NCBI GenBank assembly: GCA_905236955.1
Contig: CAJOQW010000141.1
Location: forward strand, 1 to 9,522
Direction: 5' to 3'
DNA from: an uncultured Bacteroidales bacterium
Lineage (GTDB): Bacteria > Bacteroidota > Bacteroidia > Bacteroidales > UBA932
Length of the DNA: 9,522 bases
A program made the position numbers and the translations under genes. The notes under the pieces are model-generated. The model was not told the DNA's origin, did not search any database, and saw only the letters and a program-made list of their open reading frames with translations. Below are positions 1-6,572 of this stretch, one piece after another (position 1 is the stretch's first letter; each line of letters opens with the position of its first letter).

Positions 1-64
1 CGGGGCTCGAACCCGAGACCCCATCCTTAAAAGGGATGTGCTCTACCTACTGAGCTAACGGGTC
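1..64 (-). tRNA. tRNA-Lys (anticodon TTT), 3' end cut by the window edge
   Basis: On the minus strand the acceptor 5' strand GACCCGT is followed by the D-arm start TAGCTCAG. The anticodon stem CATCC/GGATG encloses loop CTTTTAA, giving anticodon TTT (Lys, AAA/AAG). The T arm has the invariant GTTCGA. The 5' end is at position 64. The 3' acceptor strand and discriminator base lie beyond the left edge, so only about 64 of roughly 75 nucleotides are present. A Bacteroidota-type promoter sits just upstream. nadE lies upstream on the same strand, but the dedicated promoter argues the tRNA is its own transcription unit. Confidence 0.95.
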
Positions 65-78
65 CCCGATTGGGATTG

Positions 79-110
79 CAAAGGTATTTCAATTGCGTTT
101 AATTTCCAAA
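79..110 (-). promoter_or_regulatory. Bacteroidota promoter of tRNA-Lys
   Basis: On the minus strand a -33 type TTTG (110-107) is followed after 20 bases by a perfect TAnnTTTG -7 element, TACCTTTG (86-79). That places transcription start near 72-74, a few bases before the mature tRNA 5' end at 64. This is the best complete two-part promoter in the window and supports assignment to Bacteroidota. Confidence 0.75.
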
Positions 111-116
111 TATTTT

Positions 117-2081
117 TTAACTTTTTTTCAATTCCTCGCGCCAGAAATCAGCGGAGGCATCGGAAGGCATGCGCCAATCCCCTCTTGGAGAAAGGGATAC
201 GCTTCCAACCTTCGGTCCGTCCGGCAGGCAGCTGCGCTTGAACTGCTGTGAAAAGAATCGTTTATAGAAGACATCCAGCCACTTCTTGAGTGTAGGAGCA
301 TCATAAGATCCTTCGAAGGCCTTACGGGCGAGGAAAAACACCTTTGCGGGGCTGAATCCCCACCTCATCACCTGGTACAGGAAGAAATCATGGAGTTCGT
401 ATGGCCCGACGATATCTTCAGTGACCTGGAGTATGGTTCCATCCGAGGCAGCAGGCACCAGTTCAGGGGAAATCGGAGTCGCCACGATGTCTTCAAGTAC
501 ATCCCTGGCGTCTTCGAACCGATTATCCGCAGCCCAACGCACCAGGGTGCGGACCAGGGTCTTGGGCACCGAGGCGTTGACCCCGTACATGCTCATGTGG
601 TCGCCGTTGTATGTGCACCATCCCAGCGCGAGTTCCGAAAGGTCGCCTGTACCGACGACGATGCCGCCTTCCTGGCCAGCCACGTCCATAAGTATCTGGG
701 TACGTTCGCGGGCCTGGGCATTCTCATATGTAGCGTCATGATTGTCAAGAGGATGGGAGATGTCTTCCAGGTGCCTTGTGACCGAAGGGACTATGGATAT
801 CTCCCTGCGTGTCACCCCCAGCTTTTCCATCAGTATGTCGGCATTGCCCTTAGTACGCACGGTAGTGCCGAAACCTGGCATGGTGATGCCGATGATGCGG
901 GAGCGGTCCCATCCCAGTTCATCGAAGGCCAGGACCGTAACCAGGAGGGCGAGAGTGGAATCCAGGCCACCGGATATGCCGACGACTGCCGTCCTGCAGC
1001 CTATATGCTCCAGGCGGTTGCACAGACCCAGGGTCTGTATGCTGAGTATCTCGCGGCATCTAGCATCGAGCTCCGCCTTATCGCCGGATGGCACGAACGG
1101 ATGGGCTTCGACCCTGCGGAGGAACTCCTTTCCGAAATCGGTCGGAAAAGGCTCCCCGGCTTCCAAAGTCACAAAACCCGACCCTGTAGTGAAAGAGTCC
1201 TTGAAATTGACGTTCCTGGCGCGGACGCCTTCGAGTTTAGACAGATCCACATCCGCACATATTACGGAACTGCCGCGCTGGAAGCGGACGTTCTCTGCCA
1301 GTACAGTGTTGTTCTCCGCTATGATGGACGAACCGCCCCATACCAGATCCTGGGTGCTCTCGCCATAACCGCTGCTGCTGTACACGTAAACGGCGTTGAG
1401 CCTTGCGGAAGCACTCTGCACCAGCATCCTGCGGTAGTCCTGCTTGCACAGGGCCTCGTTCGATGCGGAGAGGTTCAAGATGACATTCGCACCGGCAAGG
1501 GCGGCATAGGTGCTGGGAGGAAGAGGTACCCACAGGTCCTGGCAGATCTCGACTCCCACTACTGCAGAGCCAATCCTGAACAACTGGCGCACACCTAAAG
1601 TAGTTTCTTGACCAGCATATATAAAAGGCTGGGGATCAATTAATTTATCCCCGCTTTGGAACCAGCGCATCTCGTAAAATTCGGCAGAATTCGGCAGATA
1701 GGTTTTGGGTATGATCCCGAGTATGCGCCCGTTTTTGATAAGGATGGCGCAGTTGTACAACCTGCCTGCATGGCGGACAGGCGCACCTACTGCCAAAAGC
1801 ACTGACGCACCGCCCGGAGCGGCCGCAGCCTGTACGGCAGTTTCGGCAACTATCGAAGCCACCGCCTCTTCGGCCCCGGAGATGAGGATGTCCTGGGCGA
1901 AAAGGTCCGCACAACTGTAGCCGGTGACACTAAGTTCCGGGAATACCAGTATCGAAGTTTCCCTGGAAAGGGCCTGGGCTGCCATGGAGATTATTTCCTC
2001 CGCATTCTTCCGGGGATTGCCTATCCACACCCTTGGCGAAGCGGCAGCTACCCGCATAAAACCGAATGATTTCTCTGTCAT
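117..2081 (-). CDS. nadE: Glutamine-dependent NAD(+) synthetase
   Basis: Makes NAD+ from deamido-NAD+ (nicotinic acid adenine dinucleotide) with ATP and ammonia released from glutamine; the last step of NAD synthesis, in the cytoplasm. The 654-residue length fits the long two-domain family. The N-terminal nitrilase-type glutaminase domain (about residues 8-300) shows the Glu-Lys-Cys triad: E49 in FPELSVTGYS, K126 in IPKTYLP, and C180 in GVEICQDLW. The C-terminal synthetase domain (about 340-640) has the ATP-pyrophosphatase P-loop SGGLDST at 370-376 and the downstream GTGDLSELALGW segment (477-488). The start at 2081 follows a -7 promoter element by six bases, so the mRNA is probably leaderless; M9 is a possible internal alternative. 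The stop is about 50 bases upstream of tRNA-Lys on the same strand, with no obvious hairpin between. The gene is divergent from the acyl-ACP thioesterase and looks intact. Confidence 0.97.
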   Translation of the reverse strand: MTEKSFGFMRVAAASPRVWIGNPRKNAEEIISMAAQALSRETSILVFPELSVTGYSCADLFAQDILISGAEEAVASIVAETAVQAAAAPGGASVLLAVGAPVRHAGRLYNCAILIKNGRILGIIPKTYLPNSAEFYEMRWFQSGDKLIDPQPFIYAGQETTLGVRQLFRIGSAVVGVEICQDLWVPLPPSTYAALAGANVILNLSASNEALCKQDYRRMLVQSASARLNAVYVYSSSGYGESTQDLVWGGSSIIAENNTVLAENVRFQRGSSVICADVDLSKLEGVRARNVNFKDSFTTGSGFVTLEAGEPFPTDFGKEFLRRVEAHPFVPSGDKAELDARCREILSIQTLGLCNRLEHIGCRTAVVGISGGLDSTLALLVTVLAFDELGWDRSRIIGITMPGFGTTVRTKGNADILMEKLGVTRREISIVPSVTRHLEDISHPLDNHDATYENAQARERTQILMDVAGQEGGIVVGTGDLSELALGWCTYNGDHMSMYGVNASVPKTLVRTLVRWAADNRFEDARDVLEDIVATPISPELVPAASDGTILQVTEDIVGPYELHDFFLYQVMRWGFSPAKVFFLARKAFEGSYDAPTLKKWLDVFYKRFFSQQFKRSCLPDGPKVGSVSLSPRGDWRMPSDASADFWREELKKS

Positions 2082-2087
2082 ATTCTA

Positions 2088-2095
2088 CAAATATA
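2088..2095 (-). promoter_or_regulatory. -7 promoter element of nadE
   Basis: TATATTTG on the minus strand is a perfect TAnnTTTG. Only six bases (TAGAAT) separate it from the nadE ATG, so transcription would start at or within a few bases of the start codon. I see no good TTTG at -33; that position would fall at the start of the neighbouring thioesterase gene. Confidence 0.6.
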
Positions 2096-2106
2096 ACGAT
2101 TTTCCT

Positions 2107-2114
2107 TAACTTTG
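2107..2114 (+). promoter_or_regulatory. -7 promoter element of the acyl-ACP thioesterase gene
   Basis: TAACTTTG is a perfect TAnnTTTG and is followed by CCGC and then the ATG at 2119. With the usual start of transcription about five bases past the G, the first transcribed base would be the A of ATG, giving a leaderless mRNA. The -33 region would overlap the nadE start, and no TTTG is visible there. Confidence 0.6.
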
Positions 2115-2118
2115 CCGC

Positions 2119-2871
2119 ATGGAAAAAAAGGTACACGAATCCATCTCCATACAAAGCTATGAAACGGACATCGAAGGCAGGCTCAAGCCTTTCTTCCTCC
2201 AGAATCACATACAGGAAGTCGCTTATAAGGGTTCCGCGCTCTGCGGAGTAAGCTACGACACCCTCAGGGAGCATAATCTCTCGTGGGTGCTGAACCGTAT
2301 CCATATCCAGATATCCGAACTTCCAGTCTGGGGGGATGAAGTATTGCTTGACACCTGGTCCCGTTCGAAGGTCGGGCCGCTCTGGCACCGAAACTTCCGC
2401 ATGTTCGGACAGGACGGCCGCACCCTCATGCTGGCGACCTCCGCATGGACGGTGCTGGACCTCGGCAGCCGTTCCATCTTCCGCGGGGACCTTCCGTTCG
2501 ACAGCGTCATGCATGTTGAAGAAGATACCCTTCCCTATTGCTCCAGGATAGCCGTCCCCAAGGACATGGCCATGGAAAGTGCCGGATGCCACTCGCCCCT
2601 CTTCAGCGAATTCGACACGAACGGGCATGTGAACAATTGCTATTATACCGAATGGGCAGTGGATTCCCTACCTTTCGAATACCTTTCGAACCACATACTT
2701 AAAGACCTGGAAGTCAATTACTACCGCGAAGTCCATCCCGGTTGTACGATAGACTACAAGCTGGGCCGGCAGGGAGACAGGTGGTTCTTCGAAGGCCTGC
2801 TGGAGGGCGCATTATGCTTCGTAGTAGCGCTGGAGTTCGCGCCGGGTGCCGGCAGGGTGCTTACGGCATGA
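2119..2871 (+). CDS. Acyl-ACP thioesterase (double hot-dog fold)
   Basis: The 250-residue protein reads as a bacterial acyl-ACP thioesterase of the plant FatA/FatB-like family, which hydrolyses acyl-acyl-carrier-protein to free fatty acid in the cytoplasm. The N-terminal hot-dog half (about residues 1-130) has the family-like NLSWVLNR segment (53-60) followed by W71, D78 and W80. The second half carries D166-T-N168-G-H170-VNN, matching the D-x-N-x-H-VNN active-site block of plant enzymes. Further on, LEVNYYREVHPG (197-208) is the usual substrate-side strand. No signal peptide or membrane segment is seen. The first ATG is the only plausible start, since the next methionine is at residue 95. 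The stop overlaps the 3' end of convergent glpC by 11 bases. Chain-length preference and role (lipid remodelling, fatty-acid supply to an acylated product) cannot be read from the sequence. Confidence 0.88.
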   Translation: MEKKVHESISIQSYETDIEGRLKPFFLQNHIQEVAYKGSALCGVSYDTLREHNLSWVLNRIHIQISELPVWGDEVLLDTWSRSKVGPLWHRNFRMFGQDGRTLMLATSAWTVLDLGSRSIFRGDLPFDSVMHVEEDTLPYCSRIAVPKDMAMESAGCHSPLFSEFDTNGHVNNCYYTEWAVDSLPFEYLSNHILKDLEVNYYREVHPGCTIDYKLGRQGDRWFFEGLLEGALCFVVALEFAPGAGRVLTA

Positions 2872-4111
2872 TTGCGGCGGCCAGCACGCTGATCGGATTC
2901 ATAACCGGAACGCCGGTACTCATCTCGATCTGCCACTTGCAGGTCTCGCATTCCGTCACCACGGCCTGGGGTGCTGCCGCCTTTATATCTTCGAACAATC
3001 TTTCACCTATCGCCTGGGCATAAGGGTAATACTCCTTCTTGAATCCGAATGTTCCCGCAATACCGCAGCAATTCTGGTCGAGAACCGTCAGGCTCACTCC
3101 CGGAATCATGCGAAGCAGCCTTATCGTATAGTCCTGCCACCCCAGTTTCTGCATATGGCAGGCCGAATGATATGCAAGATCCATCCTGAAGCCGGGATCA
3201 AAGCGCAAATGCACCTCCCCTGCTTCAATCTTTTCATAAAGCCACTTGCAGGCAAGCATCAGCTTATCCTTGTATGCGGCGGTCTCCATTCCCAGCACCT
3301 CTTTGTATTCTTCCCTCAAGGTGAAGGTGCAACTGCTTGAACTCGTGAGGACAGCCTCATCCTTATCGAGTGCTTTGGTAAAACTCCCGATATTGACGGC
3401 GGCATTCCTGGCCGCCTGTTTGCCCATGTTGTTGGCCATTAGGGCAACCCCGCAGCAGCGCTCCTTCCAGAGCAAATGCACCCCATAACCGGCTGCATTC
3501 ACCACTTTGACGAAGTCTTTGCCCAGTTGCGGATAGTTGTAGTTTCCGTAACAGCCATGGAAATAGCTCACGTATCTCCCGAAAGCTTCCTGTGCGGGGG
3601 CGGCCTCTTTACGGAACCAGGTCACGAACTTCTCACGGCTGTATTTGGGGAAAGTCCTCTTAGAGGAGATTCCGAAAGCCCCGTCCAGGACAGCCTTTAC
3701 AGGCTTGAGCGGCAGCACTCCGTTCACTATGGGAGCGAAAGGAGACGCCAGTGAGCCAATGAGATCGGTGGAGGCGAGCATGGCATCCCTCACGGGATGC
3801 GACGACCGCGGTGCATACTTCAACCTGGCTGTCTGGATAAGGTCGGCGACCTTCACCCCAGAGGGACAGGCCACCTCGCAGCGCTTGCAGTTAAGGCAGT
3901 ATTTCAGGGCATAGTCGTAGAACGCAGGATCCTTGAGCCGGTAGCGCTCCTGGTCCGGGCCGGCTTTCTTCGGGCCGGGGTAAGATCCGTTCACCGCCAT
4001 CATCGGGCAGACGGTATTGCAGATGCTGCATTTGAGACAGGCTTCGAAATTGAGCCGGCTGGTACTACTTTCCTGCATTTTCTCCCAATATTGTGCCGAT
4101 TGCGGTGACAT
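2861..4111 (-). CDS. glpC: Anaerobic glycerol-3-phosphate dehydrogenase, iron-sulfur subunit C
   Basis: Membrane-anchoring electron-transfer subunit of the GlpABC complex; carries electrons from the GlpAB flavoproteins to the quinone pool (menaquinone in Bacteroidota). Two [4Fe-4S] ferredoxin motifs are complete: C25-x2-C28-x2-C31-x3-C35P and C72-x2-C75-x2-C78-x3-C82P. Two CCG-type cysteine-rich domains follow, with C219-C220-G, C261, C318, C348-C349-G, and C388/C391 in ECETCKWQIEMST. The whole protein tracks E. coli GlpC, including the YPGPKxAGPD block after the first cluster. Length 416 is slightly over the usual ~396. The annotated start at 4111 overlaps glpB by 47 bases; M12 (4078) would cut the overlap to 14 bases and give an N-terminus closer to the short one of E. 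coli GlpC, so it is a strong alternative. Third gene of the operon; translation is probably coupled to glpB. Confidence 0.95.
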   Translation of the reverse strand: MSPQSAQYWEKMQESSTSRLNFEACLKCSICNTVCPMMAVNGSYPGPKKAGPDQERYRLKDPAFYDYALKYCLNCKRCEVACPSGVKVADLIQTARLKYAPRSSHPVRDAMLASTDLIGSLASPFAPIVNGVLPLKPVKAVLDGAFGISSKRTFPKYSREKFVTWFRKEAAPAQEAFGRYVSYFHGCYGNYNYPQLGKDFVKVVNAAGYGVHLLWKERCCGVALMANNMGKQAARNAAVNIGSFTKALDKDEAVLTSSSSCTFTLREEYKEVLGMETAAYKDKLMLACKWLYEKIEAGEVHLRFDPGFRMDLAYHSACHMQKLGWQDYTIRLLRMIPGVSLTVLDQNCCGIAGTFGFKKEYYPYAQAIGERLFEDIKAAAPQAVVTECETCKWQIEMSTGVPVMNPISVLAAAIMP

Positions 4112-4607
4112 TCTCCGCGGGAACGCCGCCGACGTAGATTTTCCCTTCCCCGGTGGTCTTCACCCCGAAACTCTCGAATGGCTGCGGGGCGAAAAAGTCG
4201 GGATCGAACCATTCCGAGCGGTCGGACGGGAAGTCCACGTCCGCACCGAAGACAGGTTCATATATCTTGTCCATGGTGGCCACAAGTCCCCTGCTGAAAA
4301 AGCGCCCGGTAGCCAGGATGAAATCCTCCGCCTGAAGGATGAGTCCGTTGCTGGTAAACACCTCGACAAGACGGAAACCGTCCCAATGGCCCCCAACCAC
4401 AGAATCACCCCTCATCACCACTACTCCGGCAGATGTCAACGAGGCAAGCCTCTTATAAGGGCTACCATTAAACTCCGGCTTGAGGGAATCAAGCGTAAGC
4501 CCTTCTGTGACAAGGCATACGGCTTTACCATTATTTGCTAGTTCGAGAGCCGCCGAACATCCCGAGCGGCCTCCTCCTATCACTACTGCATCATACTTCA
4601 TTGGCAT
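4065..4607 (-). CDS. glpB: Short GlpB-like subunit of anaerobic glycerol-3-phosphate dehydrogenase
   Basis: A flavoprotein subunit that pairs with GlpA; identified by sequence and by lying between glpA and glpC. The N-terminus has a Rossmann dinucleotide motif (VVIGGGRSGCSAA, 8-20) and the following LVTEG strand end. The second half matches the last part of E. coli GlpB: ATGRFFSRGLVA (99-110) for its ASGSFFSGGLVA, then EWFDPDFFAPQPFESFGV (132-149) for EWYKGDFFAPQPWQQFGV, and ENVTAIGTILG (165-175) for ENLFAIGSVLG. At 180 residues it is under half the classical ~420. Roughly 200 residues of the middle are missing, and it stops before the C-terminal glycine-rich helix (GCGGGVCAVSALHA in E. coli). 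The frame is open throughout and no remnant of the missing end is seen in other frames, so this is either a natural compact form or an in-frame deletion. Start may be M1 (4607) or M3 (4601); it overlaps glpA by 17 or 11 bases. Confidence 0.85.
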   Translation of the reverse strand: MPMKYDAVVIGGGRSGCSAALELANNGKAVCLVTEGLTLDSLKPEFNGSPYKRLASLTSAGVVVMRGDSVVGGHWDGFRLVEVFTSNGLILQAEDFILATGRFFSRGLVATMDKIYEPVFGADVDFPSDRSEWFDPDFFAPQPFESFGVKTTGEGKIYVGGVPAENVTAIGTILGENAGK

Positions 4608-6126
4608 GTCTCCTCCTCATATATTCTGCTTCCCTTATGGTATCGCCCCAGAGTACCGGGATCATGCCTTTCCACCTTTCCTGGAGATAATCCTTCACCA
4701 ATTCCCTGGCGGATGTCCCGGGCAGCAACTCCGCGAGGATTTCCGCAGCCCTGTCCACGCAGTATGAACCCTGGCACGTGCCCATCCCTATGCGGGTATG
4801 GCGCCTGAGGTCCCGGAGGTTCCTAACCCCGAAAGCCCTCACGCAATACTCTATTTCGGCCCTGGTCACTTGTTCGCATTCGCACACCAGTTCCGATCCG
4901 CCGTCCATGAAATCCATCTTTCCGCTCTCGGAGCCATGGCGTCCGATGGCCGCCAGATTCCAGGAAGGAATTCCGCGTTTGAGGCGGAACGGTTCCGAAC
5001 CAGGCAGGGGGACTTCGGCCGTGCGGCATTTCGCATCCACGCCCAATTTCCTGCAGACCAAATCGGTTGCCTGTTCCGCCATGAGCCTGGCGGTGGTCAG
5101 TTTCCCGCCTGTTATGGTTATGAGACCGGGCACGCCGTCCCTTTGTTCGTGGTCGAGCAGGACAATCCCGCGGCTGGCGCTTCTGGCATCTCCTCCGGCC
5201 GAGACCAGGGGTCGGACACCGGCATAGGCCCTGAGTATCCTGGTCGTCGCAAGCGAAGGCACCATCTTGACCCCCTCAGCCAACAGATGGTCGACCTCGG
5301 CGGCAGTCACCCTCATGTCGTCGCATTCTTCGAACGGAATCTTGTCGGATGTGGTGCCGAGTACGCTCACGGCATCGTCCGGCACAAGTATATCGGAGTT
5401 GGACGGTTTGCGGCAACGGTTGATGACCATGTCGGCCAAGCGGTGGCCGAACACCAGGAGGGCCCCTTTGCTCGGCATCATTTCTATCTTGACTCCCGCC
5501 TTCCTGGCGAGGCCGGCCGCCCATATCCCGGCCGCAAGCACGACCTGACGGCCACGGTATTCGCACTCCGCCGTCTTCACTCCTACAACCCTGCCGACAG
5601 CGTCCTTGACGAATCCGGTAACGGCACGGAACTTCACGATATCCGCCCCATGGCGCACGGCATCGAGGCTGTTGGCATCGGTCAGGCGGAAAGGATCCAC
5701 GCTTGCATCGGGCACACGGACAGCTCCGATGATTCCGGGATTCACCTCCGGAACGAGACGCCTGGCCTCTTTCGGGTCGATTATACGGGCATCGATGCCG
5801 GCTTCGCGGCATTTATCGGTGAAAAGGGACTGGTAGTCGAGACTGTCCTCCGGAAGAGATATGAAAAGGCCGCCGCAGGACTCGACGCAATTGGAGGCGA
5901 TACGACGGAGTATCTTGTTTTCCCTGATGCATTCGCGGGCTCCTTCGGGATCGTTCACGGCATACCTGGCCCCGCTGTGAAGGAGACCGTGGTTGCGCCC
6001 GGACGCTCCGTCGCAAAGGTCTTCCCTCTCAATGAGCAGAGTGACAAGCCCGCGCATCGCACAGTCGCGTGCGGTGCATGCACCTGTTATACCCCCTCCC
6101 ACAATTATTACGTCGTATTCTTTCAT
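4591..6126 (-). CDS. glpA: Anaerobic glycerol-3-phosphate dehydrogenase, catalytic subunit A
   Basis: Oxidises sn-glycerol 3-phosphate to dihydroxyacetone phosphate using FAD, passing electrons through GlpB and GlpC. The N-terminal FAD-binding Rossmann motif is IIVGGGITGACTARD (7-21), followed by the acidic strand end E33 and the family block GASGRNHGLLHSGARYA (40-56). ITITGGKLTTARLMA (336-350) is the typical FAD-contacting end of the DAO-type domain. The C-terminal BFD-like [2Fe-2S] domain has cysteines C415-x-C417 and C451-x4-C456 (VCECEQVT ... GTCQGSYC), a feature of GlpA but not of aerobic GlpD. Length 511 is near the E. coli form (~542). First gene of a three-gene operon with overlapping ends. 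The start at 6126 sits about 19 bases below a -7 promoter element. Divergent from the small double-HTH protein gene. Confidence 0.96.
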   Translation of the reverse strand: MKEYDVIIVGGGITGACTARDCAMRGLVTLLIEREDLCDGASGRNHGLLHSGARYAVNDPEGARECIRENKILRRIASNCVESCGGLFISLPEDSLDYQSLFTDKCREAGIDARIIDPKEARRLVPEVNPGIIGAVRVPDASVDPFRLTDANSLDAVRHGADIVKFRAVTGFVKDAVGRVVGVKTAECEYRGRQVVLAAGIWAAGLARKAGVKIEMMPSKGALLVFGHRLADMVINRCRKPSNSDILVPDDAVSVLGTTSDKIPFEECDDMRVTAAEVDHLLAEGVKMVPSLATTRILRAYAGVRPLVSAGGDARSASRGIVLLDHEQRDGVPGLITITGGKLTTARLMAEQATDLVCRKLGVDAKCRTAEVPLPGSEPFRLKRGIPSWNLAAIGRHGSESGKMDFMDGGSELVCECEQVTRAEIEYCVRAFGVRNLRDLRRHTRIGMGTCQGSYCVDRAAEILAELLPGTSARELVKDYLQERWKGMIPVLWGDTIREAEYMRRRHANEV

Positions 6127-6145
6127 CGGTCTAGTTCCAGTCTTA

Positions 6146-6153
6146 CAAATATA
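6146..6153 (-). promoter_or_regulatory. -7 promoter element of the glpABC operon
   Basis: TATATTTG on the minus strand, a perfect TAnnTTTG, lies 19 bases before the glpA ATG and predicts a leader of about 13-15 bases. The -33 position is T-rich but lacks an exact TTTG. An 8-base perfect palindrome, TTCCGGAA at 6194-6201, lies about 40 bases upstream and could be a regulator site, though such a short palindrome can arise by chance. Confidence 0.55.
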
Positions 6154-6209
6154 GCTTAAAAATACAGAAAAATCTTACTTTTACTCCCCCGTTTTCCGGA
6201 AGGATATCC

Positions 6210-6217
6210 AATATTTG
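6210..6217 (+). promoter_or_regulatory. Probable -7 promoter element of the double-HTH gene (one mismatch)
   Basis: AATATTTG differs from TAnnTTTG only at the first base. It is followed by CCGC and the ATG at 6222, the same spacing and the same following bases as upstream of the thioesterase gene at 2119, again predicting a leaderless mRNA. The palindrome TTCCGGAA (6194-6201) falls in its spacer region. Confidence 0.45.
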
Positions 6218-6221
6218 CCGC

Positions 6222-6566
6222 ATGGAAAACAATTTGAGACAAAAGAACTGGAGCAGCGAAGACGACGCCATATTGCTCCGCAGATTCAACGAAGGCACCC
6301 GCATAGCCGAAATAGCCAGCGAACTCGGAAGGAGCGAGAGCGCCGTGAAGCTCCGGCTCCGCAAACTGGGGTGCAGCCTCCCGACCCCGGCATTCATCAT
6401 CAGGGCCAGGAGCATCCATCCAAACTCCTACAAACCGTGGTCGGCCGAAGAAAAGGAGATGCTGCGGGATATGTACGGGGAACGCGAAAAGATCCGGCAC
6501 ATGTCGGAAGTCCTCGGTCGCGGTGTCGGGGCCATCGCCAGGGAACTCGAGAGGCAGGACCTGTAA
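6222..6566 (+). CDS. Small protein with two Myb/SANT-like helix-turn-helix repeats
   Basis: A 114-residue basic protein that I cannot assign to a named family. It consists of two similar three-helix units. Unit 1 (about 9-50) begins NWSSEDDAILL and contains IAEIASELGRSESAVKLR. Unit 2 (about 72-112) begins PWSAEEKEML and contains MSEVLGRGVGAIARELER. W10/W73, S11/S74, E13/E76, L18/L81, L35/L98, G36/G99 and R37/R100 are all offset by exactly 63 residues with no gap, so this is an internal duplication. The tryptophan-acidic start plus a LGR-turn recognition helix resembles Myb/SANT-like or GcrA-like DNA-binding modules, so a DNA-binding role is an inference from fold. The linker (51-71) is basic and proline-containing. 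No effector domain is present. It is divergent from glpA and ends six bases from convergent rfbB. Whether it regulates glp cannot be told from sequence. Confidence 0.82.
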   Translation: MENNLRQKNWSSEDDAILLRRFNEGTRIAEIASELGRSESAVKLRLRKLGCSLPTPAFIIRARSIHPNSYKPWSAEEKEMLRDMYGEREKIRHMSEVLGRGVGAIARELERQDL

Positions 6567-6572
6567 AAGGGA

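Noticed and set aside
390..1598. 402-codon open frame on the plus strand opposite nadE
   Set aside because: Antisense to the well-conserved NAD synthetase, with no recognisable motif and no promoter element at its start.
1930..2628. 232-codon minus-strand frame across the thioesterase gene and the nadE start
   Set aside because: It overlaps two recognisable genes in the wrong frame and shows no domain.
2841..2853. GCCGG-GTG-CCGGC inverted repeat near the thioesterase 3' end
   Set aside because: Only a 5-bp stem inside the coding sequence with no T tract; not a credible terminator.
4000..4212. Possible frameshifted C-terminus of GlpB
   Set aside because: I read the neighbouring frame for the missing glycine-rich flavin helix; it encodes arginine-rich sequence without that motif, and the region is needed for the GlpC N-terminus.
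4798..6159. 453-codon open frame on the plus strand opposite glpA
   Set aside because: It lies wholly antisense to a clearly recognisable GlpA, has no family features and an unlikely composition; long antisense frames are expected in G+C-rich coding DNA.
6156..6500. Minus-strand frame of 114 codons opposite the double-HTH gene
   Set aside because: Plus-strand frame shows a clean internal repeat and a promoter-like start, while the minus frame shows no recognisable motif and runs across the divergent promoter region.
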